From an uncultured Oribacterium sp. (GTDB lineage: Bacteria; Bacillota; Clostridia; Lachnospirales; Lachnospiraceae): DNA of 24,184 nucleotides. Positions 21,742-24,184 of the stretch are shown here, piece by piece. Both the position numbers and the translations under genes were made by a program. Position 1 is the stretch's first letter, and each line of letters opens with the position of its first letter. The stretch covers positions 1-24,184 of the forward strand of contig CAAGKO010000062.1 of the NCBI GenBank assembly GCA_900770445.1, read 5' to 3'. The notes beneath the pieces were generated by a model, which was not told the origin of the DNA, made no database searches, and saw nothing but the letters and a program-made list of their open reading frames with translations.

Positions 21742-22140
21742 TTATGCTTCGCTGTCGGAGTTGTAGTCATCCTCGGAGGACGCTGCATGCGCATCGTGCA
21801 TCAGCTTGATATCCTCGCCGTCCTCATCCTCGCTGTCCTCGTCCAGAGCGAAGGCGAAGCCCGGGTTCTCTCTTGCAGCGATCTTCGGATCATCATCGAC
21901 CTCGGAACCACGCTTGATGGTTACGAGATTACGAGCGAGCTCCTCGACAGCGATCGCGAGCGGCTTTCTGCCTTCTGCGTTCGGAAGTACAGGATCTGCG
22001 CCGTCGATGATCTGACGCGCACGCTTCGCGCTGGCGATCACGGCCGCGTAACGGCTCTCTACGAGCTTATCTGTGTCATCCTGAATGGCGTTCGTATTCT
22101 TCGCTGCATCAATCAGGTCATTATATGTTTGCTGTGGCAT
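21742..22140 (-). CDS. rpoZ: RNA polymerase omega subunit with acidic C-terminal extension
   Basis: Omega subunit, 132 residues; it chaperones the beta-prime subunit during RNA polymerase assembly. The family core is SRYAAVIASAKRARQI and RKPLAIAVEELARN (about 29-71). Many omegas end at about 70-90 residues; here an acidic Asp/Glu/Ser tail (about 80-132) follows. The ATG at 22140 has GGAGG seven bases upstream and lies inside the end of gmk, overlapping it by 20 bases; gmk-rpoZ is the standard Firmicute order. Confidence 0.92.
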   Translation of the reverse strand: MPQQTYNDLIDAAKNTNAIQDDTDKLVESRYAAVIASAKRARQIIDGADPVLPNAEGRKPLAIAVEELARNLVTIKRGSEVDDDPKIAARENPGFAFALDEDSEDEDGEDIKLMHDAHAASSEDDYNSDSEA

Positions 22141-22759
22141 GTTCCATCCTCCTCAGATCCTGTCTTACATTCTCGATAATATCCATATGCCGGCTACCCT
22201 TTTCGTGCGCGGCACGTATGAGATTATGCAATTTTTCGGTGCAAGTGTCAATATTATCGTTTACCAATATGTAGTCATAGGCCTCGACGCCTTCCGACTC
22301 CTGCATCGCTCTCCGGAGGCGCTTTTCGATGACCTCCATCGTCTCCGTACCACGTCCCACGAGACGGCGGCGGAGCTCCTCCCCCGATGGAGGTGTAACG
22401 AAGATCAGGATCGCCTCCGGGTACTTCTCGCGGATCTTCAGCGCGCCCTGGATCTCGATTTCGAGAAGCACATCCTTTCCGGCCTCGAGGTTCTCCTCGA
22501 CATACTTCTTCGGTGTGCCGTAGTAGTGCTCGACGTACTGCGCATACTCCACGAGCGCATCCTGTGCGATCATCTCCTCGAACTCTTCCTTCGTCTTGAA
22601 GAAGTACTCGCGGCCATCGAGCTCGCCCTCGCGCGGCTGACGCGTCGTCGCCGAGATCGACAGTGCATACTGATCATAGCGGGAAACGAGCTGCTTCATC
22701 AGCGTCCCCTTGCCGGCTCCCGAAAAGCCGGAAATCACAACTAAAACTCCTTTATCCAT
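22121..22759 (-). CDS. gmk: Guanylate kinase
   Basis: Guanylate kinase, 212 residues, converting GMP to GDP with ATP; it is essential for GTP supply. The P-loop SGFSGAGKGTL is at about residues 9-19. The GMP-binding region SISATTRQPREGELDGREYFF is visible (about 37-57), followed by VLLEIEIQGA and the lid region RGTETMEVIEKRLRRA. I chose the ATG at 22759 because AAGGAG lies six bases upstream; an upstream ATG at 22804 would add an atypical basic extension. The gap to yicC is filled by a tandem repeat rather than the remA gene usually found there. Confidence 0.96.
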   Translation of the reverse strand: MDKGVLVVISGFSGAGKGTLMKQLVSRYDQYALSISATTRQPREGELDGREYFFKTKEEFEEMIAQDALVEYAQYVEHYYGTPKKYVEENLEAGKDVLLEIEIQGALKIREKYPEAILIFVTPPSGEELRRRLVGRGTETMEVIEKRLRRAMQESEGVEAYDYILVNDNIDTCTEKLHNLIRAAHEKGSRHMDIIENVRQDLRRMEHATANI

Positions 22760-22806
22760 CCATTTCTCCTTTTTCGTCCAATGCTTCCGACGTGGCTTCA
22801 TCAATT

Positions 22807-22988
22807 GATTTACTGAGCCATCCCCGCTGCGCTCCGCCCCCTAAGCCGCGGGCCATGGAAGCCCTTGCTTAGCCCTTCGGGCACAGAACAAAGTTCTGAT
22901 TTACTGGGCCGTCCCCGCTGCGCTCCGCCCCCTAAGCTGCGGGCCATGGAAGCCCTTGCTTAGCCCTTCGGGCACAGAACAAAGTTCT
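22807..22988. repeat. Tandem duplication of a 91-bp structured unit
   Basis: Unit 1 is 22807-22897 and unit 2 is 22898-22988; they differ at only about four positions. Each unit begins GATTTACTG and contains three potential hairpins. CTAAGC...GCTTAG encloses GGGC...GCCC, then comes GCCC-TTC-GGGC, then CAGAAC-AAA-GTTCTG at its end. The block CCCCGCTGCGCTCCGCCCC precedes them. It has no open frame worth noting. It lies in the transcribed gap between yicC and gmk and resembles a REP or structured-RNA type repeat. Confidence 0.9.
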
Positions 22989-23004
22989 GTGGGATTATCG
23001 TTCC

Positions 23005-23027
23005 AGGGTTTGCTTTATGCAAACCCT
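23005..23027. repeat. Perfect stem-loop adjoining the yicC stop codon
   Basis: AGGGTTTGC (23005-23013), loop TTTAT and GCAAACCCT (23019-23027) form a perfect 9-bp stem, one base past the stop codon on the minus strand. No T-run follows, so it is more likely an mRNA processing or stabilising hairpin than a terminator, which fits with continued transcription into gmk. Confidence 0.75.
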
Positions 23028-23028
23028 T

Positions 23029-23910
23029 TCACTCTAGATTCTGAATCTGCTCACGGATCTTCTCGATCAGGGTCTTCAGCCCGATCGCATCCTCCGATAC
23101 GATGAGGTCGTTCGCCTTACTGAGCGTCGTGTTCGCCTCACGGTTCATCTCCTGTGCGACGAAATCAAGCTCACGTCCGACGAGGCCGCCGTTCTGGAGC
23201 TTCGTCCGCATGTTCTTGATGTGGCTGTGAAGACGTACCCGCTCCTCATCGGTGCAGATCTTATCCGAGTAGATCGTCACCTCCTGGACGATGCGGGCCT
23301 CGTCGATGCCGGTGCCCTCGAGAAGCTCCGACACCTTCGCACGAAGACGTGCCTCATAGGCGGCCGTGATCTCCGGTGAACGCGCATCGATGCGGTTCAC
23401 GATGGCTTCCATCTCGGAGAGCTTCCCGAGGAGATCCTTCTGGAGGTTCTCGCCCTCCATCACACGGGTCTCGGCGAAGCGCTCGAGTGCGCCGATGAGA
23501 GACGGCTTCAGGCTCTCCCAGAGGGCGTCATCATCCTCGGACTCCTCCGAGAGCACCAGCACATCCGGCAGCGACGCCAGATTGGTGACTTTAACATTGT
23601 CCTCGACACCCAGCGCGTTCACCAGCGTACGCATGGACTCCAGGTACTCCTTCGCGAGCGGTAGATCGAGCCGGAGGGCCTTTCCCTTCTCAGAAAAGCT
23701 CTCATAAGTGATGAAGAGATCGACCTTGCCACGGGAGATGTACTCCTTCACAGTGTTTCGGATATTGGCCTCGAGTGCATTAAACTTCTTCGGCATCTTG
23801 ATGCTGAGATCCAGGAAACGGGAATTGACCGACTTCACTTCCACGGACAGGCGGTACTGGTCGTTCGAGACCTCGGCGCGTCCGAATCCGGTCATACTTT
23901 TTAATTTCAT
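23029..23910 (-). CDS. yicC: YicC/YloC family endoribonuclease
   Basis: YicC/YloC family protein of 293 residues, the usual length. The family forms metal-dependent oligomeric endoribonucleases involved in RNA turnover. The N-terminal MKLKSMTGFGRAEV and VEVKSVNSRFLDLSIKMP are diagnostic. The C-terminal DUF1732 part includes RLHSHIKNMR, LVGRELDFVAQEMNREANT and the closing KTLIEKIREQIQNLE. The gene heads the run toward gmk, rpoZ, rimO and pgsA. The ATG at 23910 is preceded by GAGGT at about 8 bases. A symmetrical A/T-rich promoter region lies about 65 bases upstream. Confidence 0.95.
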   Translation of the reverse strand: MKLKSMTGFGRAEVSNDQYRLSVEVKSVNSRFLDLSIKMPKKFNALEANIRNTVKEYISRGKVDLFITYESFSEKGKALRLDLPLAKEYLESMRTLVNALGVEDNVKVTNLASLPDVLVLSEESEDDDALWESLKPSLIGALERFAETRVMEGENLQKDLLGKLSEMEAIVNRIDARSPEITAAYEARLRAKVSELLEGTGIDEARIVQEVTIYSDKICTDEERVRLHSHIKNMRTKLQNGGLVGRELDFVAQEMNREANTTLSKANDLIVSEDAIGLKTLIEKIREQIQNLE

Positions 23911-23971
23911 AGATTACCTCGATGTGCACAGCCTGCCCGAGGGCGGCTTGCGTTTTTTAGTCATATGTAAT

Positions 23972-23993
23972 AAATTATAGTCTACTATAATTT
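23972..23993. promoter_or_regulatory. Symmetrical promoter element upstream of yicC
   Basis: AAATTATAG (23972-23980) and CTATAATTT (23985-23993) are a perfect 9-bp inverted repeat around TCTA. It supplies a TATAAT -10 box on the minus strand (23979-23974), facing yicC, and another on the plus strand (23986-23991). The minus -35 candidate TTTACT, 17 bases upstream, is weak. This is probably the yicC promoter, possibly with a symmetrical operator. Confidence 0.5.
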
Positions 23994-24009
23994 AGAAGTA
24001 AAGTTGTAA

Positions 24010-24090
24010 CAGTTCAGGTAGTGGGGACCCGGAGGGGGCGGCAACGGAGGCACAGTACTCCGAGACCGGTTCAATCTAAGCCGGGGACCC
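24010..24090 (+). repeat. Dispersed ~90-bp element, copy 3
   Basis: The copy begins with CAGTTCAG (24010-24017), then GGGGACCC-GGAGG (24023-24035) and the shared core with GCACAGTACTCCGAGACCGG. It ends with CAATCTAAGCCGGGGACCC at 24090. The outer right arm CTGAACTG of the 4442-4530 copy is missing, and an unrelated inverted repeat begins immediately (24093). Confidence 0.85.
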
Positions 24091-24092
24091 TA

Positions 24093-24183
24093 AGCGGCAC
24101 TAGGCCCTCTGCAATCACTGAGTTTTCTTTATGAAAACTCAGCGTTGCATAGGGTGCTAAGGAAAATAGTGCCAAGTGCCGCT
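24093..24183. repeat. Composite inverted repeat at the window edge
   Basis: Outer arms AGCGGCACT (24093-24101) and AGTGCCGCT (24175-24183) are perfect complements. Inside, CCCT and TGCAA (24105-24114) pair with TTGCA and AGGG (24145-24154). The centre is a perfect 10-bp stem, CTGAGTTTTC (24118-24127) and GAAAACTCAG (24133-24142), around TTTAT. The element abuts the dispersed repeat and may continue past the window. Confidence 0.8.
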
Positions 24184-24184
24184 A

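Noticed and set aside
20980..22179. A 399-codon plus-strand open frame opposite rimO and rpoZ
   Set aside because: It lies wholly antisense to genes with recognisable catalytic motifs and shows no ribosome site or domain.
22807..22988. CRISPR array
   Set aside because: There are only two units, they are contiguous at 91 bp without unique spacers, and no cas gene is in the window.
23930..23958. Plus-strand terminator-like hairpin followed by TTTTTT in the yicC leader
   Set aside because: The stem GCC-CCC/GGG-GGC has mismatched bulges and there is no plus-strand gene to terminate. Probably a chance G/C-rich fold, though it could stop antisense transcription.

Overview
The window looks like a chromosomal stretch from a GC-rich member of the Clostridia (Firmicutes), most likely Lachnospiraceae-like. 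This rests on strong AGGAGG ribosome binding sites, TTG and GTG starts, a YtfJ/GerW-type sporulation protein, a four-cysteine L28, an Asp23/FakA pair, a TGS-domain uridine-kinase-like protein and Firmicute-style gene order (yicC-gmk-rpoZ; dgt-dnaG-trmK-nif3). The family assignment is inference; no 16S gene is present.

Left end (1-3971): a hexuronate-catabolism block. A PfkB-type 2-keto-3-deoxygluconate kinase (kdgK, minus strand) diverges from a LacI-family regulator (plus strand), which is followed by glucuronate isomerase uxaC. The divergent intergenic region carries back-to-back sigma-A-type promoters and a textbook LacI/CcpA-type palindrome. UxaC opens the pathway from glucuronate or galacturonate, KdgK acts near its end, and the regulator probably controls both.

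3980-4380: a shared bidirectional terminator, then the RNase P RNA gene rnpB on the minus strand with its own promoter.

4442-23910: an almost unbroken minus-strand run of housekeeping genes. In transcription order (right to left) they are yicC, gmk, rpoZ, rimO, pgsA, a small unknown protein, a DUF2953 membrane protein and ytfJ; then rpmB with its own promoter and terminator; then asp23-fakA; recG; rsmD; coaD with a coiled-coil protein; tRNA-Pro(CGG); and dgt-dnaG-trmK-nif3-nucleoside kinase. Themes are replication and repair (DnaG, RecG, Dgt), RNA modification and processing (RimO, RsmD, TrmK, YicC, RNase P), nucleotide, lipid and cofactor metabolism (Gmk, PgsA, CoaD, FakA) and transcription/translation (omega, L28).

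The less ordinary content is non-coding. An approximately 90-bp dispersed element occurs in three good copies (about 118-170, 4442-4530, 24010-24090), with a decayed relic near 11281-11329. A structured 91-bp unit is tandemly duplicated between yicC and gmk (22807-22988). A composite inverted repeat ends the window (24093-24183). Hairpins with a shared TTTAT loop lie just past stop codons. No transposase, integrase, phage gene, CRISPR array or defence gene was found. Two genes expected from conserved Firmicute gene order, rpoD after dnaG and remA between yicC and gmk, are absent, and structured non-coding DNA sits in those gaps.
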